Shown in pieces: positions 7,615 through 13,767 of a stretch of DNA of 19,174 nt (the stretch's first letter is position 1; each line of letters begins with the position of its first letter). Source of the DNA: Brevundimonas sp. UBA986 (GTDB lineage Bacteria; Pseudomonadota; Alphaproteobacteria; Caulobacterales; Caulobacteraceae); NCBI GenBank assembly GCA_002292165.1, contig DBBK01000227.1, forward strand, positions 353 to 19,526. Reading direction: 5' to 3'. Made by a program: the position numbers and the translations under genes. The notes beneath the pieces are model-generated. The model worked only from the letters and a program-made list of their open reading frames with translations, was not told where the DNA came from and did not search any database.

Positions 7615-7789
7615 CGCCGCCTGTCTCCCCTCGGGCGTCTGGCCCGGAACTTGCTGGGGTCAGGATGAAGGCAAGGGGTTAACGCGGGGCGAACGCGGGA
7701 AACCGTGGCCGTTTACCCTCTCCGTTTTTCCGGATTTCATCGTTCTGTCCGAAACTGGGCCTCATCCCCCACGGCTCCGGACGCCCGAG
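7615..7789. promoter_or_regulatory. Divergent promoter region between rpoN and the DUF805 gene
   Basis: This 175-base gap must hold the start signals for both genes by position. A GTTAAC palindrome sits at 7678-7683. I see no convincing -35/-10 pair, no -24/-12 site, and no full CtrA site. The call rests on gene orientation only. Confidence 0.35.
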
Positions 7790-8560
7790 ATGCTGCTCTT
7801 CCGCCCGCTGATGCGCTACGCCGACTTCAAGGGTCGCGCCAGCCGTACAGAATACTGGCTGTTCGCCGTCCTGCAGGGCCTCTGGTACGCCTTGCTTATG
7901 GGTCTGGCCGTCGGCGCCATGGGACAGTCCGGCGCGGGCGAGGCGACGACCGGCGTCCTGACCGCCTTCGGCCTGATCGTCGCCAGCCTTCTGGGCCTGA
8001 TCATTCCAAACTATGCGGTGCTGGTGCGCCGCCTGCACGACAGCGGACGCGGCGCGGTCTGGCTGTGCCTGATGCTGCCCTCGCTGTTAAGCAGCGTCAT
8101 GGCGGTCGGCACGATCGCGACGGCGATCGGGTCGGTCGGCCTGGGCGCCAGCCGCGAGGCCTTCGTCGGCACGGCCCTGGTGGGGCTTGGCGCGGCCGGT
8201 CTGCTGGGCATGCTCGGCTATGTCGGCCAGCTGATCATGTTCATCCTGACCCTGCTGCCCGGAACGCGGGGCGAGAACAGGTTCGGTCCCGATCCGCGCG
8301 ACCCGAGCCAGCGTTACGGCGGCGGCGGAGAGTCGAGGCTGGACGAGGACCGCTGGGACGCCCTGATCGCCGAGGCCAGGCGTGGCGATCCGGATGTGCC
8401 CTACAAACCCATCTTCGACTTCGGTCCCGGCCCGATCCAGCCCGAACCGGTTCGCCGTGAAGAGCCCGCGCCCTTCCCGGCCCAGCCGCAACCGTGGAGC
8501 AATCCCGCCTGGGATCCCGGCGTCGCCCCCTCACGCCCCTTCGGCCGCAGAGGGTCCTGA
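7790..8560 (+). CDS. DUF805 domain inner-membrane protein with proline-rich C-terminal tail
   Basis: A 256-residue protein. The DUF805 hallmarks are present: FKGRASRTEYW (13-23), VRRLHDSGRG (79-88) and a closing GTRGENRFGPDP (158-169). About four hydrophobic segments lie near residues 24-44, 55-75, 91-115 and 125-157. After residue 170 comes a hydrophilic, Pro-rich and probably cytoplasmic tail, longer than in minimal DUF805 proteins of about 120 residues. The function of the family is unknown. The ATG at 7790 lacks a strong Shine-Dalgarno sequence, and M8 at 7811 is possible but no better. The gene runs opposite to its neighbours, sitting between lptB and rpoN. Its stop is only 6 bases from the lptB stop. 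Confidence 0.87.
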   Translation: MLLFRPLMRYADFKGRASRTEYWLFAVLQGLWYALLMGLAVGAMGQSGAGEATTGVLTAFGLIVASLLGLIIPNYAVLVRRLHDSGRGAVWLCLMLPSLLSSVMAVGTIATAIGSVGLGASREAFVGTALVGLGAAGLLGMLGYVGQLIMFILTLLPGTRGENRFGPDPRDPSQRYGGGGESRLDEDRWDALIAEARRGDPDVPYKPIFDFGPGPIQPEPVRREEPAPFPAQPQPWSNPAWDPGVAPSRPFGRRGS

Positions 8561-8566
8561 AGCGGA

Positions 8567-9379
8567 TCAGCCCCGGCCGGAGCCGTAGAGATCGCCCAGA
8601 TAGACGCGGCGCACTTCCGGATCGTGGATCACCTGATCGGCGGTGCCCTCGAACAGCACCTCGCCGCCCGACATGATCGAGGCGCGGTCGATGATGTCCA
8701 GGGTCTCGCGGACGTTGTGGTCGGTGATCAGCACCCCGATGCCCTCGCCCGCCAGATAGCGGATCACCTGACGGATGTCGGCGATGGCCAGGGGGTCGAT
8801 GCCCGCGAAGGGTTCGTCCAGCAACATGAAGCTGGGTCGACCGGCAAGCGACCGGGCGATCTCGACCCGACGCCGCTCGCCGCCCGACAGGCTGGCGGCG
8901 GGAGCGTGGCGCAGATGGCCGATGTGCAGCTCTTCCAGCAGGCGGGTCGTCTCCACCTCGATGCCCTTGCCGCTCTCGCGCAGCTCGACCACCGCCTTGA
9001 CGTTCTGCTCGACCGTCATGCCGCGGAAGATCGAGGCCTCCTGCGCCAGATAGCCCAGCCCCATGCGGGCGCGCTGGTACATCGGCTGTTTGGTGATGTC
9101 CTCGCCGTCCAGCCAGATCGAGCCGGTGTCGGCCGGGATCAGGCCGGTGATCATATAGAAGCAGGTGGTCTTGCCGGCGCCGTTGGGGCCCAGCAGACCC
9201 GCGACCTCGCCGCGCTGCACGGTCAGGGAGACGTCGCGCACTACCTGGCGGGCGCCGAAGGCCCGGGCGATGTTCTTGACCCGAAGCCCGCGCGCCGCCT
9301 CCGGCTCGGGGGCGAGCGTCGGCGCGACCCCGGCTGTGGGGTCGTTGACGTTGAGAGCGGAGAGTTCCTTGCGCGCCAA
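8567..9379 (-). CDS. lptB: Lipopolysaccharide export ABC transporter ATP-binding protein LptB
   Basis: A 270-residue ABC ATPase. Walker A is GPNGAGKT (64-71), the Q-loop glutamine is Q113 in YLAQEAS, the signature is LSGGE (164-168), Walker B is FMLLDEP (184-190) and the switch histidine is H221 in LITDHNVRET. The ITDHNVRETL and SGGEVLFEG segments are typical of LptB. With LptF/G and LptC it extracts LPS from the inner membrane toward the LptA bridge. The start is a TTG at 9379: no ATG or GTG lies between the in-frame lptA stop and the conserved domain, and GAAAGG precedes the TTG by about 7 bases. The protein has about 30 extra N-terminal residues before the ABC domain. It follows lptA by 33 bases. 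Confidence 0.93.
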   Translation of the reverse strand: MARKELSALNVNDPTAGVAPTLAPEPEAARGLRVKNIARAFGARQVVRDVSLTVQRGEVAGLLGPNGAGKTTCFYMITGLIPADTGSIWLDGEDITKQPMYQRARMGLGYLAQEASIFRGMTVEQNVKAVVELRESGKGIEVETTRLLEELHIGHLRHAPAASLSGGERRRVEIARSLAGRPSFMLLDEPFAGIDPLAIADIRQVIRYLAGEGIGVLITDHNVRETLDIIDRASIMSGGEVLFEGTADQVIHDPEVRRVYLGDLYGSGRG

Positions 9380-9412
9380 ACCGGGCCTTTCAGTCGAACA
9401 CGAACCGACGGT

Positions 9413-9895
9413 TCAGTTCGAACCTTGCGGATAGAAGACGCCCTGAACGCGGCCGCCGCCCATCTCGGCCGTCTCGGTGCGGACGTTATAGGTCAGGCGC
9501 GACCCCGTCATGACGCTCTTGCCCTGGGTCAGGATCACGTCGCCGGTCAGGATGATGGTGTCGTTCGACGCCGTATAGACGGCGTGGTCGGCGCGGATCG
9601 TCTCGTTCGGCGTCACATAGTAGACGTTGCCCGAGGCCTCGATGCGGGTCAGCTGGTTGCTGTCCGTGGTCGCGGCCGTGACGCTGTCGGCGCGCATCCG
9701 GTTGCCGCCCTGGGTCAGCTCGGCCCGGCCGCGCATGCTCAGGCCCGCCGGGGTGCGGGCGATCTGGTCCGCACCATAGGCGATCGGGGCGTCGGCGACA
9801 TTGCCGCGAGACTGCGCGTGCACCGCCTGGGTGGCGAGGGCGAGACCGGCTGCGGCTACCGCGCCGGCGATCCAGGTGATTTTCGTCTTGGTCAT
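9413..9895 (-). CDS. lptA: Periplasmic LPS transport protein LptA (OstA-like)
   Basis: A 160-residue secreted protein. A signal peptide spans residues 1-27 with a positively charged start, a hydrophobic core and the likely cleavage AVHA|QS. The mature part carries the OstA/LptA jellyroll repeats, seen as alternating strands such as GRAELTQGGNRMRADSV, IEASGNVYYV and GDVILTQGKSVMTGSRL. LptA forms the periplasmic bridge that carries LPS between LptC and LptD. Its length is normal for alphaproteobacterial LptA. The ATG at 9895 lies 4 bases after the lptC stop, which suggests translational coupling, and lptB follows. Confidence 0.9.
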   Translation of the reverse strand: MTKTKITWIAGAVAAAGLALATQAVHAQSRGNVADAPIAYGADQIARTPAGLSMRGRAELTQGGNRMRADSVTAATTDSNQLTRIEASGNVYYVTPNETIRADHAVYTASNDTIILTGDVILTQGKSVMTGSRLTYNVRTETAEMGGGRVQGVFYPQGSN

Positions 9896-9899
9896 CGTG

Positions 9900-10577
9900 T
9901 CATCCAGCCGACCGGGCGGGCATCAGGGTCCCGCGTACCTTGTTTTCGCCGGCGCCGTTGAAGGTCACCCGCTCGCCCTGATCATAGATGGCATAGGACG
10001 AAGCGGAAATCGTTCCAAGGGGTCCCTGCCCCTGAACGCCCTTGTTACCGGTCACCACCCCGGTCGCCGTGTCAACCACGGCCTCGGGCGTGGTCAGGGT
10101 GAAGCCGGAACCGCCGTCGGTGATCTTCACGTTCGGACCGATGGTCACCGAGCGTTTGACCTCGTCATAGATGCCCGCGTCGGCGGTCATCTGGGTCACC
10201 TTGCGGCCGCCGAGGTTCAGCCTCAGGACCGGGCCGTTCAGGCGGAAATGGCCGGTGTTCGGATCGCGCACGGCCCCGGCCGCCCCGATCAGGAACGAGC
10301 GCCCCTGCGCGTCCTGGCCGTGGAACATCGGATTGTCGAGCCGGACCTCGCGGCTCTGGGCCGCCTTGCGCTCGACGCCCGAGATGACGGTGCGGAACAC
10401 CGTCCAGGTGAAGGCGCCGCCGGCCAGGACGACGATCAGGATCGGCAGCAGACGGCGATAGAGCTGGACCCGGCGCGAGCGCGCGCGCCATTTGGCGCCG
10501 GCCTCGGCCAGACGCGCCTCGTCGGCGTCGCGGCGCGCCTCCACGGCGGCCTGATCCTGCCCTTCCGCCTCAGGCAT
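9900..10577 (-). CDS. lptC: LPS export ABC transporter periplasmic anchor protein LptC
   Basis: A 225-residue protein. It has a charged N-terminal cytoplasmic segment (residues 1-42), one transmembrane helix (about 43-62, LLPILIVVLAGGAFTWTVF) and a periplasmic domain of repeated beta strands (for example LDNPMFHGQDAQGRSFLIGA and DAGIYDEVKRSVTIGPNVKI). LptC sits in the inner membrane with LptB2FG and passes LPS to LptA. The sequence is weakly conserved across the family, but its position between rnd and lptA is the usual alphaproteobacterial arrangement. The ATG at 10577 overlaps the rnd stop by 8 bases, consistent with coupled translation. Confidence 0.87.
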   Translation of the reverse strand: MPEAEGQDQAAVEARRDADEARLAEAGAKWRARSRRVQLYRRLLPILIVVLAGGAFTWTVFRTVISGVERKAAQSREVRLDNPMFHGQDAQGRSFLIGAAGAVRDPNTGHFRLNGPVLRLNLGGRKVTQMTADAGIYDEVKRSVTIGPNVKITDGGSGFTLTTPEAVVDTATGVVTGNKGVQGQGPLGTISASSYAIYDQGERVTFNGAGENKVRGTLMPARSAG

Positions 10578-11184
10578 GGGCGAAGATGTCCATCTCTTCC
10601 CAGCCTTCGAGGTCCAGACGCGAGCGGACCGGCAGGAAGTCGAAACAGGCCTGGGCCAGTTCGGTACGGCCCTCGCGGGCCAGCATCATGTCCAGCTTGT
10701 CCTTGACCGCGTGCAGATAGAGGACGTCCGAGGCCGCATAGTCGAGCTGGGCCTGGGTCAGGACGTCGGCGCCCCAGTCGGACGACTGCTGGGCCTTGGA
10801 CAGGTCCACGCCCGCCAGTTCGCGGGTGACGTCCTTCAGCCCGTGCCGGTCCGTATAGGTGCGGGCCAGCTTGGAGGCGATCTTGGTGCAATAGACCGGC
10901 CCGGTGTCGACTCCCAGGTAGAGCTGCATCATGGCGATGTCGAAGCGGCCGAAGTGGAAGATCTTGAGCACGCCGCGGTCGGCCATCAGGGCCTTCAGGT
11001 TCGGACAGTCATAGGCGGGGCGGCGCAGACGCACGACATGGGCGTCCCCGTCCCCGGCCGACAGCTGGACCACGCAAAGCGGGTCGCGGTGATAGCGCAG
11101 CCCCATGGTCTCGGAATCGACCGCCACCGAGGGGCCGAGGTCGAGATCGTCGGGCAGGTCGCCTTCATGGAAATAAACGGTCAT
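10570..11184 (-). CDS. rnd: Ribonuclease D-like 3'-5' exonuclease (DEDDy, no HRDC domains)
   Basis: A 204-residue protein made only of the DnaQ-fold exonuclease domain. The catalytic DEDDy set is visible: D23 and E25 in AVDSETMGLR, D82 in HFGRFD, and Y149/D153 in LDYAASD. E. coli RNase D has about 375 residues with two C-terminal HRDC domains. This protein lacks them and belongs to the short alphaproteobacterial type. It should trim RNA 3' ends, for example on tRNA precursors; its substrates are inferred. The ATG at 11184 has AGAGG about 6 bases upstream. It is the first gene of the rnd-lptCAB run, and a tRNA-Leu gene with its terminator lies just upstream on the same strand. Confidence 0.88.
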   Translation of the reverse strand: MTVYFHEGDLPDDLDLGPSVAVDSETMGLRYHRDPLCVVQLSAGDGDAHVVRLRRPAYDCPNLKALMADRGVLKIFHFGRFDIAMMQLYLGVDTGPVYCTKIASKLARTYTDRHGLKDVTRELAGVDLSKAQQSSDWGADVLTQAQLDYAASDVLYLHAVKDKLDMMLAREGRTELAQACFDFLPVRSRLDLEGWEEMDIFAHA

Positions 11185-11232
11185 GCACAGCCTCTAGCCC
11201 AGCGGGGGCCGCGATGCGAGTAGCGGGCCGGC

Positions 11233-11276
11233 CCGGAAAGCAAAACGGCGCCGCATCTGTCGATGCGACGCCGTTT
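11233..11276 (-). terminator. Intrinsic terminator of tRNA-Leu
   Basis: On the minus strand AAACGGCG and CGCCGTTT form the outer stem (11276-11269 with 11250-11243). CGCATC/GATGCG form the inner stem with a 4-base loop and a single T-G pair between the two helices. The T-rich run TTTTGCTTT follows directly. The hairpin begins 8 bases after the tRNA CCA end and should stop tRNA transcription before rnd. Confidence 0.8.
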
Positions 11277-11283
11277 CGAGAAT

Positions 11284-11370
<87 letters not shown>

Positions 11371-11417
11371 CCCCTGTCGGTCGCGCCGTGAAGGCGTTTC
11401 CGTCGGGAAGGCGCGGA

Positions 11418-11446
11418 CCTCTATGGGAGTTGGACGGGCGGGTCAA
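11418..11446 (-). promoter_or_regulatory. Candidate promoter for tRNA-Leu
   Basis: On the minus strand TTGACC (11446-11441) is followed after 17 bases by TAGAGG (11423-11418), a fair -35 and a weak -10. Transcription would begin about 40 bases ahead of the mature tRNA 5' end. The -10 match is only partial, so this is tentative. Confidence 0.35.
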
Positions 11447-11558
11447 TATGCTTTTGCGACAAGTTTTGCACATCGCGTTCAAACCCTTTGTGCGCCGCGT
11501 TGCGATGCAGCGAGACCTGGTCTATCCCGCCAGTCTGAGATTTCGATTGGAGCTTCCC

Positions 11559-12548
11559 ATGTCCGCGTTCAGCCCGGGTCTGGTCACTGTGTTCGGAGGC
11601 TCCGGCTTCGTCGGCGCCCAGGCCGTCCGCGCCCTGGCGAAAGCCGGCTGGCGAGTGCGGGTCGCCGTTCGTGCGCCCAACACCTCCTATGACCTGCGCC
11701 CGCTGGGCGATGTCGGCCAGATCCAGCCGGTGCGCTGCGACATCACCTCGCCGGAAGACGTGGCGGCGGCCCTGAAGGGCGCGAACGCGGCGGTCAATCT
11801 GGTCGGGGTCCTGCACGAGAGCGGCAAGCGCACCTTCCAGGCCCTGCACGTCGACGGCGCCCGCAATGTCGCCGAAGCCTGCAAGGCGGCCGGGATCGCC
11901 CGTCTCGTCCAGATCTCGGCCATCGGCGCCGACGCGAACAGCGCCAGCGCCTACGCCCGCTCCAAGGCCGAGGGCGAGGCCGCCGTGCGCGCCGTCCTGC
12001 CCGAGGCGGTCATCGTCCGCCCCTCGATCGTCTTCGGCGCCGGCGACGGCTTCCTGAACCGCTTTGCGTCGCTCGCCGTCATGGCCCCCGCCCTGCCCCT
12101 GATCGGCGGCGGCGAGACGAAGCTGCAGCCCGTCTATGTCGGCGACGTCGCCGAGGCCATCGCCCGCGCCACGACCCGCGCCGAGGCCGCCGGCCGCACC
12201 TTCGAACTGGGCGGCCCCGCCGTCTGGACCTTCGGCGATGTGCTCAAATACATCGTGCGCGAGACCAAGCGCGAACGCCCCCTGGTCCCCCTGCCCTTCG
12301 GCCCGGCCCGGATCATCGGCTCCCTGCTCCAGATCACCGCCGGCTTCGGCATCACGCCCCTCCTCACCAAGGACCAGGTCGTCTCGCTGGAGAGCGACAA
12401 TGTCGTCGCTCCGGGCGCCGAAGGTCTGGAAGCCCTGGGCGTCGAGGCCACCGGCATGGAAGCCATCGCCCCGGCCTACCTCTGGCGCTACCGCAAGGGC
12501 GGCCAGTTCGCCGAAAGCCCGGCGGCGGAGACGCTGGTCCCGGCCTGA
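11559..12548 (+). CDS. NAD(P)-binding SDR-type protein, complex I NDUFA9 subunit family
   Basis: A 329-residue extended/atypical short-chain dehydrogenase-like protein. The N-terminal nucleotide-binding motif is VFGGSGFVG (11-19). D61 ends the usual acidic strand (PVRCDITSPEDV) and LVGVL follows. A YxxxK pair (Y132, K136) is retained in AYARSKAEGE, with VRPSIVFGAGDGFLNRF after it. This pattern fits the alphaproteobacterial homologues of mitochondrial NDUFA9, which are proposed to help complex I assembly or stability. Catalytic activity is uncertain. The ATG at 11559 is chosen because GGAG lies about 6 bases upstream and the family N-terminus begins here; longer in-frame starts would run through the tRNA gene. 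It is convergent with uppP across a long gap. Confidence 0.85.
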   Translation: MSAFSPGLVTVFGGSGFVGAQAVRALAKAGWRVRVAVRAPNTSYDLRPLGDVGQIQPVRCDITSPEDVAAALKGANAAVNLVGVLHESGKRTFQALHVDGARNVAEACKAAGIARLVQISAIGADANSASAYARSKAEGEAAVRAVLPEAVIVRPSIVFGAGDGFLNRFASLAVMAPALPLIGGGETKLQPVYVGDVAEAIARATTRAEAAGRTFELGGPAVWTFGDVLKYIVRETKRERPLVPLPFGPARIIGSLLQITAGFGITPLLTKDQVVSLESDNVVAPGAEGLEALGVEATGMEAIAPAYLWRYRKGGQFAESPAAETLVPA

Positions 12549-12556
12549 CCACTCTA

Positions 12557-12640
12557 CCCTCTCCCGGCGGGAGAGGGCTTGAGCGCACGGCGGCGCAGCC
12601 GTTGTCCTTGCACGAAAGGGTGAGCGGTTACCGCTCACCC
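12557..12640. repeat. Three-hairpin intergenic repeat
   Basis: Three hairpins lie in a row after the NDUFA9-like gene. They are CCCTCTCCC-GGC-GGGAGAGGG (12557-12577), ACGGC-GGCGCA-GCCGT (12587-12602) and GGGTGAGCGG-TTA-CCGCTCACCC (12618-12640). Two have perfect 9- to 10-bp stems. The first is only 8 bases past the stop codon and could help end transcription, but no T-run follows. The CCCTCTCCC palindrome resembles interspersed intergenic repeats seen in many proteobacteria; genome copy number is not testable here. Confidence 0.55.
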
Positions 12641-12774
12641 CGGCACGCCTTCGCCAAAAAGCGCGCGCTCAATCAACGTCTTGGCGCTTTCTGACTCCAA
12701 TCGACCGCGCATGCTCCCGCGCGCGCGTACACTCGCGTCCGCCGGTCTTTGACATCGCAAATCCAGACAGCCGC

Positions 12775-12918
12775 CGAGTGCATCGCCCTGCACTCGCGTG
12801 CACTGAGAGTGCAATTTTCAGCCGCACAAAAAGCCGTTCAGAGTCCGGGCTCTACGCCTAAAACCTGCCGCCCGACTTTCAGCCTTGCACTTTTTGCACC
12901 CACTTTTTTCGAGTGCAA
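12775..12918. repeat. Cluster of TGCACT/AGTGCA inverted repeats in a gene-free gap
   Basis: Six exact copies of one hexamer or its complement form three inverted pairs. The first is CGAGTGCA-TCGCCC-TGCACTCG (12775-12796, 8-bp arms). The second is TGCACT-GAG-AGTGCA (12799-12813). The third is TTGCACT...AGTGCAA (12885-12918, 20-base gap in the hexamers), with a further TTGCACC inside. The third lies directly 3' of uppP and may double as its terminator. The rest of 12549-12924 shows no coding potential that I can support. Confidence 0.55.
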
Positions 12919-12924
12919 AACCCC

Positions 12925-13734
12925 TCAGCTCACGAAGCCCATGGTCAGCAGGAACAGGCCCGTCGCGCCGATGGCGATCCGCCACCAGGCGAAGGGGGCG
13001 AAGCCGTGCTTGGACACGAAGCTGAGCATCCATTTGATGACGATCAGTCCACTGACGAACGACACGATAAAGCCGATGGCGATGATCCAGGCGAAGTGAA
13101 GGTCGATAGAGTCCTTGGACTTGATCAGGTCGAGACCGAAGGCCGCGACCATGGTCGGGATGGCGAGGAAGAAGGAGAACTCCGCCGCCGCCGGCTTCTC
13201 CAGCCCCAGCACCAGACCGCCCGAAATGGTGGCGCCCGAGCGGGACACGCCGGGGACCAGGGCCAGACACTGGAACAGGCCGATGAGGAAGGACTGGCGC
13301 CAGCTCAGGGCCATGGCGTCGCCGGTATGGGGCTTGGGCGCCCAGCGCTCCAGCACCAGCAGGATGACCCCGCCGATGATCAGGGCCCAGCAGATGGTCC
13401 GCAGGTCCTCGAACAGGACCTTGGTGATGAAGTCGTGCAGGAACAGGCCGGCGATGGCCGAGGGGATGAAGGCGATCAGGACGCTGATGGCGAAGCGCCG
13501 CGCCGACGGATCGGTAGGCAGCCGGATCAGCACGCCCCACAGCCGCTGGAAGTAGAGAGCCACCACCGCCAGGATCGCGCCCAGCTGGATCAGCACCACG
13601 AAGGCGTTCCAGCGCAGGTCGGTCAGGCCCAGCAGGTGCTGGGTCAGCAAGAGGTGTCCGGTCGAGGAGACGGGCAGGAACTCGGTCAGCCCCTCCACCA
13701 GCCCAAGGATGATCGCCGCAATCCAGTCCGCCAT
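12925..13734 (-). CDS. uppP: Undecaprenyl-diphosphatase UppP (BacA)
   Basis: A 269-residue polytopic membrane enzyme that dephosphorylates undecaprenyl diphosphate to recycle the lipid carrier of peptidoglycan and other envelope polymers. The two signature regions are intact: the glutamate-rich EGLTEFLPVSSTGHL (14-28) and PGVSRSGAT (161-169), whose arginine is catalytic in characterised members. About eight hydrophobic segments are seen. The ATG at 13734 (MADWIAA) is preferred because GGGGA lies 6 bases upstream. An ATG at 13746 adds MGIH and lacks a ribosome binding site. Downstream lies the TGCACT repeat cluster. Upstream is the same-strand citrate synthase-like gene, 33 bases away, so cotranscription is possible. 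Bacitracin tolerance is a known effect of family overexpression. Confidence 0.95.
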   Translation of the reverse strand: MADWIAAIILGLVEGLTEFLPVSSTGHLLLTQHLLGLTDLRWNAFVVLIQLGAILAVVALYFQRLWGVLIRLPTDPSARRFAISVLIAFIPSAIAGLFLHDFITKVLFEDLRTICWALIIGGVILLVLERWAPKPHTGDAMALSWRQSFLIGLFQCLALVPGVSRSGATISGGLVLGLEKPAAAEFSFFLAIPTMVAAFGLDLIKSKDSIDLHFAWIIAIGFIVSFVSGLIVIKWMLSFVSKHGFAPFAWWRIAIGATGLFLLTMGFVS

Positions 13735-13767
13735 ATGTATCCCCATTGGCCCGGTGGGAGAGCCTGA

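Noticed and set aside
5962..7668. A long open frame on the + strand opposite rpoN (over 560 codons)
   Set aside because: It is an antisense shadow caused by high GC; the minus strand holds an intact rpoN with all family motifs, and the + strand product is rich in G/R/D/Q with no recognisable domain.
8624..9961. A + strand open frame opposite lptB, lptA and lptC
   Set aside because: All three minus-strand genes have clear motifs and operon spacing; the + strand product shows no domain.
11452..11469. A short TTTTGC direct repeat between tRNA-Leu and the NDUFA9-like gene
   Set aside because: Two six-base copies 12 bases apart are not enough to separate an operator from chance.
12749..12754. 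A perfect TTGACA -35 hexamer in the gene-free gap
   Set aside because: No acceptable -10 lies 16-18 bases downstream and no gene follows on that strand.
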